A stretch of 64,000 nucleotides of DNA from NCBI GenBank assembly GCA_905250025.1, contig CAJNOJ010000035.1, forward strand, positions 1 through 64,000, written 5' to 3'. Below are positions 38,792 to 52,694 of this stretch, in pieces. The DNA is from Adineta ricciae. Taxonomy: Eukaryota > Rotifera > Eurotatoria > Adinetida > Adinetidae. A program made the position numbers and the translations under genes. Position 1 is the stretch's first letter, and each line of letters begins with the position of its first letter. The notes under the pieces are model-generated. The model made no database searches and was not told where the DNA came from. It was given only the letters and a program-made list of their open reading frames with translations.

Positions 38792-39381
38792 TGTCTTGCA
38801 TGTCTGCTTTGTTTTTACATGATAAATTTGATTATGATTTCTAACCAATCGCTCAGGATGATAAGAAATTACGTTTGTGCTGTAGATTTTAAACTAATCT
38901 TGCAGTTGACATGGTAACGGATTCTTTTCTAATTTATGTGATGTGTTGCTATATTTATCTCTGCTAAATATATCTTTTCATTTTATTTTACATATATCTG
39001 AATCTGATTACAGGAAAAGTTCCTACATGAATATTTGTAGAACGGTCGTAATCGATTTGTTCGTAAATAGTAGAATGATGATGTTGATTTACATAGAAAG
39101 AAGAGAAATGAAAAAGAATTAACTGATACGTTGTGTTATCAGTCGTTTGACTTTGTTTTACACCAAACATAATAGAATTATATATTGTCAAGCCAACGAA
39201 CTCAAAAAACAAATGAGAGAAGACATTCTCTGCATGTAATTCAAAGTGGTTGTCATCCATAAAGGTGATACGACGCGGAGAAATAGAAAGAAAACGACTA
39301 GTCGAGTGAGTTTTACAGTTTAATCATCGAATCGTCAGACACGACAAAAGAAGGAAAAACTCTTTACTTATCACGTTAATC
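38792..39381. other. spacer, no gene
   Basis: 3' region of the ARID gene and promoter side of the PLAT gene. No feature recognised. Confidence 0.5.
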
Positions 39382-42300
39382 ATGCCTTGCTGTACAGGAA
39401 AAGCCAGTACAAATGCGAAACCACCACAACCAGTGGGTATGTGAACTATAATTAAGGTTATCACTAAGAATTCGACAATTTTAGACAAAATACCTGATTC
39501 ATCATCGGGAGAAAAACTTCGACCAATCAATCCCGTTATGAAACCTGCCGATCCTTCTAGTTGAGAAACATATCTAATAATATACTTTTTAAATAATATT
39601 CTTTCGTTCAAAAATAGAAATTGAATATACGATTACTGTAAAAACGGGTAATTACCGCAATTCCGGTACTAATGGCCCGGTTTATTTGAAAATATTTGGC
39701 CGCGATAATCGACAGACGGAAGATATACTTCTGAAAACATCGTCAAACGAAAAGTTCTTTTCACAAGAATCGACAAGAAAGTTTCAAATTCAAGCTATTG
39801 ACGTCGGTAAGCCGCAACGAATCGTTCTGCGACATGAAAACAAAGACAGTGGATGGTACGTTGATTACGTTGATGTGTCCGTTCATGATTTTCTCATCAG
39901 GTATATTGTTAATGGACGATATCCCGGATTGAAATATTGATTTAGATTCTTTGTCAATCGGTGGTTAGATGAAACGAAACACGATCGGAAACTATCGGTG
40001 GAATTGTTTGGTACAGAACAGCCAGGTGAGTGATTCGTTGAATAAGCTTGAACTTTCAAATGACGTTTGTGTTCCATTTTAGCTGCCAATTATAACATTG
40101 AAGTTTACACAGGCAGTGAACAGATGGAACCATTGGATTCACCGGTATACATACAAATCTTTGGAACAGTGTCGACAACACCGAAGATCTTCTTAGAATC
40201 GAAAAACAGTTCGTTTACGAAAAATTCTCAAGCGAAATTTAACGTTGATAGTAACAATGTTGGTCAGGTGAGCTCGACAAGAATTTAAAGTGATGATCAA
40301 AATTCGAATGTTTGATTTAGATTGAGAAGATCATAATTGGACATGAAGGTTTAGGAACAGTGAATGATTGGTTTTTACAAACTGTCAAAGTGCAAACCGA
40401 TTCTGAACAACAGCAGTTCGTTCTTGTTTTTCTATTGATTGTTTTATTTCACAAAAATTCTCTTTTAGATTTATAGCAAATAGATGGCTGAGTCCGACGA
40501 AAGATGATAAGAAATTATTTGTTGAATTGACACGACGCGTACCATCACCGCCACGTAATTTCATAAATTGTGAATTCCTTAATGCTCATATGTTTTTTAT
40601 TTCTCAAACAGCTTCAATGTATATGGTGACTGTACGAACCGGAGATGTTCCTCACAACGAAATAGCAGAAAACGTGCAAATGAGTATTCGAGGAGCAAAT
40701 GGCGAAGTTGAGAAAGTGTTATTGAAGGAACATTGGAAATCAGACGAGCAGCAGAAGGTCTTTCAACAAGGAAAAACAGATCAATTTGAAATAAAACATG
40801 CTGATATTGGACAGGTGATAAACAAATATCGGACATTGTATTCATTTGCATATCTAATCTTAGATTGAAAGTCTTACCATTGGTTTCGATGACCCCGACC
40901 AACGATTTGCTTGGATGCTGGATACTGTTGAGATCAAATATAAAAAAACAGTTTATCAGTATGTGAAAGAATCGTGCAAAAAGAAAAAGAAATCCTTTTT
41001 CTGTAGTTTTCAAGGACGATGTTGGCTATCAAGCCGATTAGGTCAAGATTTTAGTTGGATTACGATTAAACCGGAAGCGAATCATGACGGTAAGAGAATC
41101 TCGTAGTTCGGTTCCTAGGGGATCAGATAATCTCTGACAAATCCCCAGATTTCTGTCGAATGTGCTAAGAAAATGTGACGTTTACATTATGTGATCCTAT
41201 CTTTCAACAGATATTACCTATAAAACAACTATCACCACTGGTGAATCTGGTATCGGTAGTAATGTAATCTTATGCATCTATGGCGAAAGTAATGTGACCA
41301 AAAACTTCGCTTTAACGCAAACGATGGACGGTTCAAAAGCTAGATTTGAGCAGAATAGTCAATTACAATTTGATTTGAAAGCCACTGACGTCGGAAAAGT
41401 AAGTTATTGCTTATGAGAATATACAAATAACAGAGCCAAATGTATTCGACTTAGATAAAAAAGATCAATATTGGACATGATGGACAAGAAGAAGACCAAC
41501 AATGGTCTCTCGAAGCAGTACGAATCGAAAAGAAAGATGAACAATACACGTAAGTTGTTATGCTAGCCGATTACTTTTTGCGATCACTCTTTGTGTTCAG
41601 ATTCAAAGCCGATCGGTGTTTGAAAGCAAAAGATAACAACTTTGTCGATCTATTCCCTGAAGACTCACTGTCAAAAGAAGGTAAAGAAAATTTTAGTTTT
41701 AAAATTGCAGTGTCACATGTGTTCTTTCAAATCAAGTTGTTTATAAAATTACTGTCATAACCAGTTCGGAAGAAGATTCAAGTACAGATTCTGGTGTGTT
41801 TATGACCATTTACGGCGAAAAAGGACAAACAAAAAAGTTTCAATTAATTAAACCTAATGAAGATTCGGAATCTTTGTTTCGACAAGGTCAAACGAGTGAA
41901 TTTGAAATGGAACTTGTTGATGTTGGAAAGGTACATTTACGAAGTGAAATCTTCCAGCAAGTCTACGTTCACTTTTAGATTCATAAGATAAACATTGGAC
42001 AAGATGGAAAAGGTCTCCGTCCAATGTGGCACTTAGATGCCGTAAAAATTCTTCAAAACGGATCAGAACTCTATAAGTATGTCTAAACTGCTATCAACCA
42101 ATCGACAGAAAGTTCAATATTTATTTAAGTTTTATTGCTGATACAACACTCGACTTATCCATGCCGTACATCGATCTAACGCCGTCTTTACCAGGTAACT
42201 AAAAAGATTCTTCTAAAATCCTATTCTCCATTATTTTCTAGAAGCACCACCGAGTTCTAATTCTTCGAAACGTAGTTCCATGACAGACAAATTAGAAGTT

Positions 42301-44455
42301 CAAGGTATATTTTGTACGTCAAGTACAGAATCCAACAATTGATTTTTCTAATTTAAGAAACAACATACAAAGTTTTGGTACAATATGGTACATTACAACA
42401 GCGATCACTTGGTGACGACGATGATGACGATGAATCCCAGCTTCACATGGTCATATTTGGATCGAACGGTCAAACAAAAAGAATAGTGCTTCGAAAGAAT
42501 TTGGCTGGTGAAATCGATCTGCAAGCGACCGACGTTGGACAGGTTTGTTTCATTTCTTCAAAATTATATTGAATTTTTCCCTTCGGAATTCGTTTGAAAA
42601 CAGATCACAAAAATAACTCTGGAGCAAAATGGTAGTAAACATACAAAATTTTCCAATCTGGATCGTATCATTATCAAACGAGGAGATGAAACAACAATGT
42701 AAGTCATTAGGTCTTGAATTCATCTCTAGATCTGACACATCTGATTAGCACCCTATCACCCTTTTTCCGACTTCTACTCTGTCAATAATAATCAATCCTA
42801 CTCATTAAACATGGTAGACAACACGTTGTCTACTCGATACGCTTTTATGTAATCAGACAACAACAGTCATGCAGTTCGCACTACTCCATGTTTTCTTTAA
42901 TCATTAGAAATATGACTAAGAAAGATTTTCTCTGACACGATCGCCTTTAGTAGTTAAACTATTTCTTCGAGTGAGCGACCTTGAAAGTATGCTGTGATCA
43001 AATTTTCTAGCTTCAATATTAAACGTACAATCGAACCAAACACCGAACTGGAATTCGCTCCATCATCAGATGACCCACCTATGGATGAACGTAAGTACAC
43101 TCTTGTTTTAAGCGATTTGATGTAACTTAATTTCTTCGTTAGCGACATTAACATCCACTTCTGACGTTGAAAGAAAAGGTAAATAAAACTATAAAATGCG
43201 TGTTGTCAAGAGTGCATCACACAGGACAGTTTCTTTTTTTCTCTTCCTAAAAAAACACAAGACAAAGAGGAAAAAATCGCCTAGTCAGTAGCAAAAAATA
43301 CCTATACATATTTACTTTCTGTCGTTTTCAAATGACAAGATCTCAATCAGCTAGACCTCACACGAAAAAACGGCATGGTAGAAGATAAGAAACTTCGAAT
43401 GAACATTCAGCTCTGCACTGTCTTCTTCTTTGTTTTCAGATGCTGTTTATAAGATTAAAGTTGGCACAGGTGAACGAACATTTCATGGAACAGTCAATGT
43501 TAAAATTCGCGGCGAACATGGAATTGTAATCATTCCATTAGAGACGACCAAGAGTGGTGCTACACCATTTCAGTCGAAAGCAACCGATGAGTTCATATCT
43601 CGAACGACGGATGTGGGTAGAATCAAACGAATTACTATTGAATGTTCGGGACTCGATAAGAAGAATAGTTGGCACTTACGACGAATTCAAATAACTAAAG
43701 GAGAAGAAGTTTATAAGTAAAGATTGAATAATGAAAAACAAAGAGCCAACATGTATTCTTTAGTTTTCTTTCGAATATTCGTTTCAATACAAAGGAACAA
43801 AAATTAACTCTTCAACCACTTGATCAATACCCTCAAGATTATGTTCAAAATGAACTACGTCGTTTGAAAGAAAAAATTCGAGAGCAATCTTCCAAATTAC
43901 ATCGACCAAAACAGTTCCGTTTATAAACTTCTCTTCTTTCTAACTATCTTCTCTTTGTATTCTAGTCGAGCACATGAACCCTATGTATACAACGACTTAG
44001 GCCCATATTTTGATACAAGTGGTGTTAACAAAGCACTGGATGGAGTAAACGACATTCTCTAAGCTTAATTTATCAAATCAGTTGTACTCTCCTTCTAGCC
44101 ATTAGAGATTCCATCTGGTTACTATACGCGTGTAACAGCATTGCGTGTCGTAGAACCATGGGAAGCATATGGAATGGATTATGGAGTTACGTATGAGTTA
44201 TTAAAACCAAGAAGAAATCGTAGTCATAGTTCGAAACGATCGTAAGTAGAAACAATATTTCTTGGTAGATAATATTTGTTCTCTATTCAATAAAATAGTT
44301 CAACTACACAAAACGGAATGTTGATGCTTCCACCGCTTTCACTTCCGTATGGTGGTCAAATCGCTTCAGTCACTTCGACGAGACGTTCATCATCGAGTAG
44401 TAGACAACGAGCATCATCGCGGCAAAATGGTCAATACTTGCAAACAGCTACTTAA
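39382..44455 (+). CDS. LOXHD1: multi-PLAT protein, LOXHD1-like
   Basis: PLAT/LH2 domains are beta-sandwiches that bind membranes or proteins; the vertebrate relative LOXHD1 has 15 PLAT repeats and works in hair cells. Here seven PLAT starts can be read, each beginning with a Y-x-[IV]-x-[VT]-type strand: EYTITVKTG, NYNIEVYTG, MYMVTVRTG, TYKTTITTG, VYKITVITS, TYKVLVQYG and VYKIKVGTG. Each unit later shows the ATDVGK/Q-I-x-K-I-x-[IL] element, usually with an intron falling exactly between Gly-Lys/Gln and Ile. The start MPCCTGKAS has vicinal cysteines suited to palmitoylation. After PLAT 7 comes a non-PLAT tail of about 150 residues (from FNTKEQKLTLQPLDQYP) ending in a Ser/Arg-rich stretch. About 20 exons. 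Confidence 0.85.
42814..42833. repeat. 20-bp inverted repeat in a PLAT-gene intron
   Basis: Arms gtagacaac and gttgtctac flank a 2-base centre. It lies in one of the longer introns (about 300 nt) of the LOXHD1-like gene. Confidence 0.7.
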
Positions 44456-45028
44456 ATATCACTGTTTCCAATGAAACATATTACCAAGATTTTTTCTATT
44501 CGTAAAAAATAAACAGTCATGTCGAATTAAAATATTTTCAGTTTGTCGTATCCGAGCGGTGTGTTCTATAAGACAAGTATCGACAGTCAAACATGATTTT
44601 TCTTTATATACAATATATAAAAAAGAACTTCATACATTCTGTTTCAACAACGATAAAGAAAACGCAAATTAGATTCTTGTTATCATTTACATATTGCAAA
44701 AATGACAGTGATATATATGTATGTATAGCACAGAGTGATATTTTTAAAAAATCAAGCGACAAAATTGCATTGTAGAAAGCAAACTCCAATACTGGACGGA
44801 CAACATATAAGAAGAGTAACAGAAAAAGAAACCCTGATGATGAACTATATAATACTGAAGACAATAATTAGATATTTAAAAAAACCAACCAGCAAGAAGT
44901 CACCGTTGAAAATATATAAGACATCTACACAGAAATTCTATTTGACAAATGTGCAACAGAAACATATCATCCGAATCGATTGAGCAACATTCGAGCACAA
45001 TGGCACAGCACCGGCAACTTATCTGACG
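44456..45028. other. convergent 3' region
   Basis: Lies between the stops of the PLAT gene and the nuclear receptor. An AATAAA lies near 44507. Frames on both strands at 44593-44983 are AT-driven and featureless. Confidence 0.5.
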
Positions 45029-47411
45029 TTAATTATTGTTTGTGACCGCTTGTGATGCGATGGAAGAAGAATTCGATGGATAATCAAGCCAAGTATAATC
45101 GGGTTTGGTATCGATGGCATCAAGATAATCGATTTCCATGTCCTTCGAAATAGCGATAGAGATCGTCATTGTTAATAATCGCAACTTACCACGACAATGT
45201 TCGTTGCTTCTCGATGAAGTACTTCGAAAATGCATTTTTGTACTTGTCCATCAGTGTTCATTTGCAAGCAAAGAAGACGTTCAGCGACTAGAAAGTTGAG
45301 GGTGAAAATGAACTAATCGGGTAGAAATGTTCGACATACTTAAAGCATCTAAAGCTCGTAATTTCGAAAGCAAGAGGAGTAGTTTCGAAAACTGCATTTG
45401 ATCATTGGAACGATTTTTCGCGATGTATGACCTTTCTGCTTCACAATATCGCGTTTGGATTTGTTCGACTTTATTTCTTGTTGCTTCGCCTTCAATTCGA
45501 TCTAAATTGAAAAGAAAACCGTCCTGATTATTATTTTGATCATAGTTGTCATCCAATTACCATGGCTAAAAAATACGATACAACAAAGAAGAACGAATTC
45601 TTCAACAGTCAATTCTAATCGACTGAATATTCGACAAAATTGAAAGAATGTATGACCATAACAACCAAAACCTTGGGTCATAAGAGTGTTCTCATCAAGT
45701 GTTATACCGTTGGATAAATATAATTTATCTTCTTCAGGTTCATAACGATAGGCGAGACGAAGTAAGGCTACACCATGAACACCTAATTTAAGTAAATGTG
45801 CACGTTCTTGAATCGATAATTCATCATTGCCAGGCATTTGCATGCAAAATTGAATGCATTGCATGATACCTTTTTGACTAAATTCATCTGTTTTCTGCCA
45901 GCGAATATCTGGCTTTTCCTAAAAGAAAAACACAAGTAAAATGTGTATGTCATTGTTCGATTTCTTTACATCGAGTTCTTGAGATGGTTTGAAATTGAAT
46001 GTCGACTTGTGTAAGTTGACACAGATATGAATCAATTTTTCACTATCAACAGGTGAGACTTTAGGTTCAACAACCACCGGTAATGATTCAGTCGACGGAA
46101 TTGATTGAATAGAGACCCGTTTCTTCTGGCGGTTATTCGTTGCTTTGGCATCAGTGGGATTCAACAGTTTCTTTGCATGGTTTAGTATTCGCAATTCTTC
46201 TTTGCTCATCCCAACAGCGAAACACTTTTGAAAACGCTACAGGAAAGCATCATAGAATCAGAATTCTCAATATGGTCACCCCTTACACAGTACTGACAAC
46301 GGTTTCGTGTCATTTTATTGATTTCACAATTCTGATCTTTATGACACTGATACGCCATGTTTTTCTGAACACTACGTCGGAAGAAACCCTAGAAAACAGC
46401 GAAAATATGCAGTTGCATACCACGAAATGCAATCAAAAGTCATACTTTGCAACCTAAAAGAGAAATATATCAGTAATTTAGTCAATTGAATGAAAATTAA
46501 ATAAGTACCTTCACAACTTGATACGCCGTAATGATATCCGGAGCTCTTGTCTCCACAAACTACACACGGTTTATACACTCTAGGCGGTGGAGGTGGCGAG
46601 GCAACAGCAGGTTTCTCAATTGTTTGAACATTTACTGGCTGTATATTATAAATCGGTGGATTAGGAACGACTGAAATGGAATAATTTCATTTTTCAACAC
46701 GAACACTAGTCGCCAAACAAAACTTTACGCGTCGTATTATAAATCACATTGTCAAAAGCGACCGATTGTTGTTGCTGATTATTATTATTAGTATTATATT
46801 GATTTGTATTTCCATTGAAATATTGTGTTACATTTTCAGTTTTAATAACTTGACCATTGATTATATTAACCCCGGAGCTGAAATATTCATTTACAGTTGT
46901 ACCCATTAAAATATTGCCTAGAGGAAAAAATATACATTTATCGATATAAATCATATCGAAGAGCAAAATTCTCTTGTGAATTTTCTTCAATGCAGACAAC
47001 GATTATCTTTATTCATATATGCGATGGTCTCTGGTCATGATCAAGCGAATTTCGTCATGATTAATGACGTTTTTCTCATGTCCGACGAGATACGATTAGT
47101 AACTTGTGCTATTTTCTAGGATATCTCTTTTTCTTATTGATTAACATTCAGCGCACGACAAAGATCAATCGTACGGTAATCGTCGTCATAAAAGAAAACA
47201 TCTGCCTTTGATTCGGACATGGTAAAAATGTCAGAAAAGATGGATATCTACCTGTAGTTCGATTCTTCATTTGGGTCTCATTATTATTGTTGAGATCGAG
47301 AAGATTTTCATTCGTTGTTTCCAAACAGGTCATTGTATGATATTCATCGGTATTTTCACCAAAAAAATGATCATAATCAAAAGATTCTTGAAGAAGTTCG
47401 TTGTTATCCAT
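45029..47411 (-). CDS. nuclear receptor, RAR-like DNA-binding domain
   Basis: A ligand-regulated transcription factor of the NR1 class. The start [18 protein letters not shown] leads an acidic, Asn/Gln-rich N-terminal region; a 334-nt intron (46918-47251) follows exon 1. The DNA-binding domain, split over three small exons, has [20 protein letters not shown], the P-box CEGCKGFFRRS and [22 protein letters not shown]. The second finger is closest to retinoic acid receptor ([23 protein letters not shown] in RAR). The ligand-binding domain includes [19 protein letters not shown], then [15 protein letters not shown], and ends with an AF-2-like CIFEVLHR, followed by a 35-residue extension. The ligand-binding half is too diverged to say which ligand, if any, is bound, so RAR, another NR1 group or a lineage-specific receptor all remain possible. 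Confidence 0.88.
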
Positions 47412-47917
47412 TGATTAACAATTGGTCATGCTGTAAATCAAAAATGCTTATTGAATTGTCTTTTCGGAGGCTCGCTAGCCAACGCGCACTCTATATTTGA
47501 AATCGAGAAGAATACGTTGAGTTGTGTTGAGTGAGTGTTTCTCTAGTGAAGAGGAGAATGAGCGAGAAAATTTTTCTTCCCTTTCTTTCTTTCTTTCTCT
47601 TCCTCGTTTTTGTCTTTCTGTACAATGACCATCGAATGAGACGTACGTTTGTATTGGCGGACCGTGTTGTTGTCTTCGCCGCCGCCGCCGGTCACTTTTC
47701 CCGTGTCGACGAATGATTATACAGACGGCGATAAGATGTTGGCGAATTGCCATATTTGACTAGCATCAAAAGCAGGAAAAAAATTCAATTTCCTCTAGTA
47801 ACGCTACTAAGGGTTTTATTAGTTTTTTTTAGTTGAACTCTGGATGACCCCGACGTTTTTTTTTCTTGAGATGAAGTAAAAACAAAAAAGTCCGTGTGTG
47901 TTCAATTCAATGTGTTT
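47412..47917. other. spacer upstream of the nuclear receptor
   Basis: Contains pyrimidine-rich tracts (47560-47620). On the minus strand a T-rich run ending in CAG (near 47430) could be a 5' leader or trans-splice acceptor for the receptor. No gene recognised. Confidence 0.45.
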
Positions 47918-48882
47918 TCAATTGTCGCCGGACGCAAACATCAACGAACTAGATTGTTTATGATGAATAACTCTTGACGAATCTTTGTCAGGACTTGTTT
48001 GATATTCCAAATATTCACTGATCACCTTATATATGTGCGTTTTTTCACGATCGATCATTTGCAAGAAGATTTCATTTCGCTCAAGGTCATCGGTCGAGGC
48101 ATGTTTGAGAATATTGAGAATCGACGACGAGAGTATTTCGTCACGTGACAAATATTCATGAAGCCATGTACATAATGTGCCTGAAATGAACAATGATTTG
48201 AAATAGATTTTGCAACTGATCGAGAGAGTACGAATACGATTCGTCTGTTCCGGTGTGAGCTTAGCTACAAGACACTGATAATCATGTCGGATGTATGATT
48301 AAACGAAATTCGACGCGCGTTAATGTAGAACATAATTTGTTACCTATTTCCGATGCAATGTGTTTGCGTGTTCCATCTTTATAAAGAATATGCCTCGGTA
48401 CACATTCTTTCTTCTCATCAACGGTTGTCAGTTCCAGATCGTTTAGCCATGTGTGAATGTACTTTTTACATTCATTTCGAAGTGTTTCAATCAGATACTT
48501 TTCCGATAGATGGATTAAACCATTAACTAGCAAGAAAATAAACTGATTCTAATCGAGACAAACAAATCTCACTGTTTTGTTCGGTTATTTTAATTGTAAA
48601 TTGTGGATAGATAAATTTTAATAATTCAATCATATCGGTCGATGTTATACTCGATTGTTCGTCATCTTCATCAATGATGAAGGTACTATCAGGTTCGATA
48701 GCTAAAAATGCTTTTATGATCGGTGACGCTTCCGATAGAATAGCTTTGTTCGCATAGAGAATCACATCTATGATAGAATTGAAATGATAAGCGTAGCGAT
48801 CGATTTTGATGCATTTACCAGTTTCATTTTTGAACGAGATCTTCACGTCCGAAAATTCATTTGATTGATGAAAATAGTCCAT
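47918..48882 (-). CDS. BTB/POZ-domain protein
   Basis: BTB domains dimerise and often recruit cullin-3. Exon 1 (about 48571-48882) opens MDYFHQSNEFSDVKISFKNE, with the DV start of the fold and the core NKAILSEASPIIKAFLAIEP equivalent to the HKxVLxxxSpxFxxxf stretch, although the usual His is Asn. LLKFIY completes the core. Later exons encode a BACK-like helical region (LSEKYLIETLRNECKKYI) and a C-terminal helical part ending near 47918. Two GT-AG introns are inferred; the second acceptor (TCTTGTAG) was chosen to keep frame. No kelch, MATH or zinc-finger domain is attached, so the partner or substrate is unknown. Confidence 0.8.
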
Positions 48883-49189
48883 CGTTTGATTGAGATACGA
48901 AATGAAAAGTGAACAAATGATTTGGAAAATTGCTATGCGAATCCGAATTGGCGCAATGCAAACAGCGAGCGAAAATGAACTTCACATTCTTTAGATACTT
49001 TTATTCATTGACAGAGAAGAGATGTTGCATTCGGAAATTTCGGAAAAACAACGATAATGTTAAGAATAATAGACTAATCAATCAATATATATATATACGT
49101 ATAAAAAAAAAAGAAGTTTGGTCAGAAATGTTTGTTTCTATGATCAACTAGTTATATTGTAATTGAAATGAACAGTAAAGTCGAATTGT
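48883..49189. other. spacer, no gene
   Basis: Short AT-rich spacer with a TA repeat near 49087-49097. No gene. Confidence 0.5.
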
Positions 49190-50459
49190 TTAGAGGTTTT
49201 CAACGTTTTGATAGAATGTGGCCTAAAACCGAAGATGATTTCGTAGAAAATGAAATGGAAATACATTACCGGAATGGGAGAGTATTGTTGAGCATTTTCA
49301 TCACCATCACTATCACTACTATCAGCAGTTCGATCACGTTGATTTGCTCGAGAATCTTCAAAAGAAATAAATTGAATTACAAAGAATTGATTTGTCTTTT
49401 GGTCACTACCAATAATAGTGTTGCTATTTAATTTTGTGAAACACGAGTCACATACTCGAACTGGTTTTGGATCCAAATGTAAAAGTAAAAAGCGTTTCTT
49501 CGAACAACCATCACAAACAATAATACCACAATTTCGACAATGCTACAACACGAACCGATACAATGAATTGACTCGACTTGATTTAGTTACATGTTTACGG
49601 TTCACAGCGGAAAACTTCGACGTATGACAATGCATACATGTATCTGCTTTGTCATCAGGTATCCAATGTGCAGCGACAGCATTATGGTGTGAATTGTTTC
49701 CCTCTAAATGATTCATTTCGAAAATCGAGTCGTTCAAATTCTTTTCAAAACATACCGGAAGCATAACGAATACAACGTTCGAGATGTGTTAACCATTCTT
49801 GTCGTTCGCGATCTGAATTCGCTCGAACAACAAATGATTTCTTTGGACTACTAATTAACCATGCAAATGGGTTTTCTATAAGTCATGATTTAAACAAAAG
49901 ATTCAAATATCGACATCGAGCGTACCAGGCGAATCGATTGGAGCACTAATTTGGATTTCACTGAGTGGAATGATCTTTTGTTGTGAATACTAGATTTACA
50001 AAAGAAAAAAAAAACGAACGAACAAACATTTCTTCGCAGTAAAAACAAATCATTTACCCTACGTCCACTGATGACAACACGTCCATAGACAAGAATATCA
50101 TTGAATAAAAAGAAAGCACGTTGCTTCGGCTTTTTCCGGCATACTTTCATAAGAATGCCTTCACCAACTAGGGCTCGGCCTTCTTTCTGCAAGTTCTACA
50201 AAATCAACCGAGACTGTCAACTAGTTAAGCGTGCTAACAAAAACGAAATCATGTACCTGACTATTCACAAATTTGTCTTGGACGTTTTTAATTCTTCTTG
50301 TATTGTCTGCTGAGCGACCTGAGATAAAAAAAATCAGCGGACATATAGAACGAAAGTTACATTCAGTTATCTCTATTTGTTCTACGAACTCAGTTGGGCT
50401 AGTCCATCTTCTTTATTCGTTTGAGTTCGATCGAGCCCATTTGAATTATTTGAAGTCAT
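49190..50459 (-). CDS. PLEKHF: phafin, PH-FYVE endosomal protein
   Basis: Phafins bind PI3P on endosomes and act in endosome fusion and autophagy. The start is [13 protein letters not shown]; the family N-terminal block [12 protein letters not shown] follows a short second exon. The PH domain begins [19 protein letters not shown] and [14 protein letters not shown], almost identical to vertebrate PLEKHF2. The FYVE domain has [19 protein letters not shown] joined across an intron to HCRNCG (the RKHHCRNCG signature), then [11 protein letters not shown] and [10 protein letters not shown]. The C terminus is acidic ([12 protein letters not shown]), as in the vertebrate proteins. Introns are 45-60 nt; exon 1 splicing (donor GTTCGT) is the least certain. 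Confidence 0.93.
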
Positions 50460-50953
50460 GTCTAGAAAGGAAAACAAGCGACTCCTAGTAAATTCTTCAA
50501 ATAAATATCTCGAATCAGTTGAAAGAAATTTTCTAAAGACAAATACTACAAATAGAATTAATAGACATTTACGCCTACCCTAAATAAAGTTGTGCTCGTT
50601 CTTTCCTTCCTTCCCAAAAAGGTGTACATCTTTTGGATTAGACAGTATTCTTACCAATCAAAACACAGTATAAAATCTTAGTTTAGAGCGCTTGAAGACA
50701 CACTACGAAGAAAGAAACTGATATCTATAGATAATTGATATGTAAGAAGAACGAGAGAAGAACAATGATTTGTGATATCTATTGTATATTCATTCATTTC
50801 TATTATGTCTTTGACATACCAGACTAAACAACAAAATTCTTAGGCGATGGAAAGAAAGATCTGCGCTTTGTATTGACATCGACGATTTCATACAAGAGAT
50901 TGTACAATTCATAGTTCACTAGTTAATCACTTCGCATCTTTTTTCTTCTAGAA
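50460..50953. other. divergent spacer, phafin/GMDS
   Basis: Divergent promoter interval without recognised genes. It ends in a T-rich acceptor-like run, listed separately. Confidence 0.5.
50936..50951 (+). promoter_or_regulatory. acceptor-like site 2 nt before the GMDS ATG
   Basis: The run ttttttcttctag ends two bases before the GMDS start codon. It could be a spliced-leader acceptor or the end of a 5' leader intron. Confidence 0.35.
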
Positions 50954-52502
<1,549 letters not shown>

Positions 52503-52694
52503 ATTTCCTATTTATACTTTTACGCGCATTAAATTTTCAGTTATTGAATGACAAAGGCTCTTTTACATTGAATAAACGTAGAGAAAGAAACAGTGAAAGG
52601 ATTGACTATTATACATTTTTCGATAATCAAAAGAATCTTCCTTCCCGATCTTTTTTCATGATTAAATAAGCGTAGAAAACAACAAAACAATAGG

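Noticed and set aside
44593-44983. Overlapping frames on both strands after the PLAT gene
   Set aside because: Driven by AT content; they lie between two convergent stops with no features.
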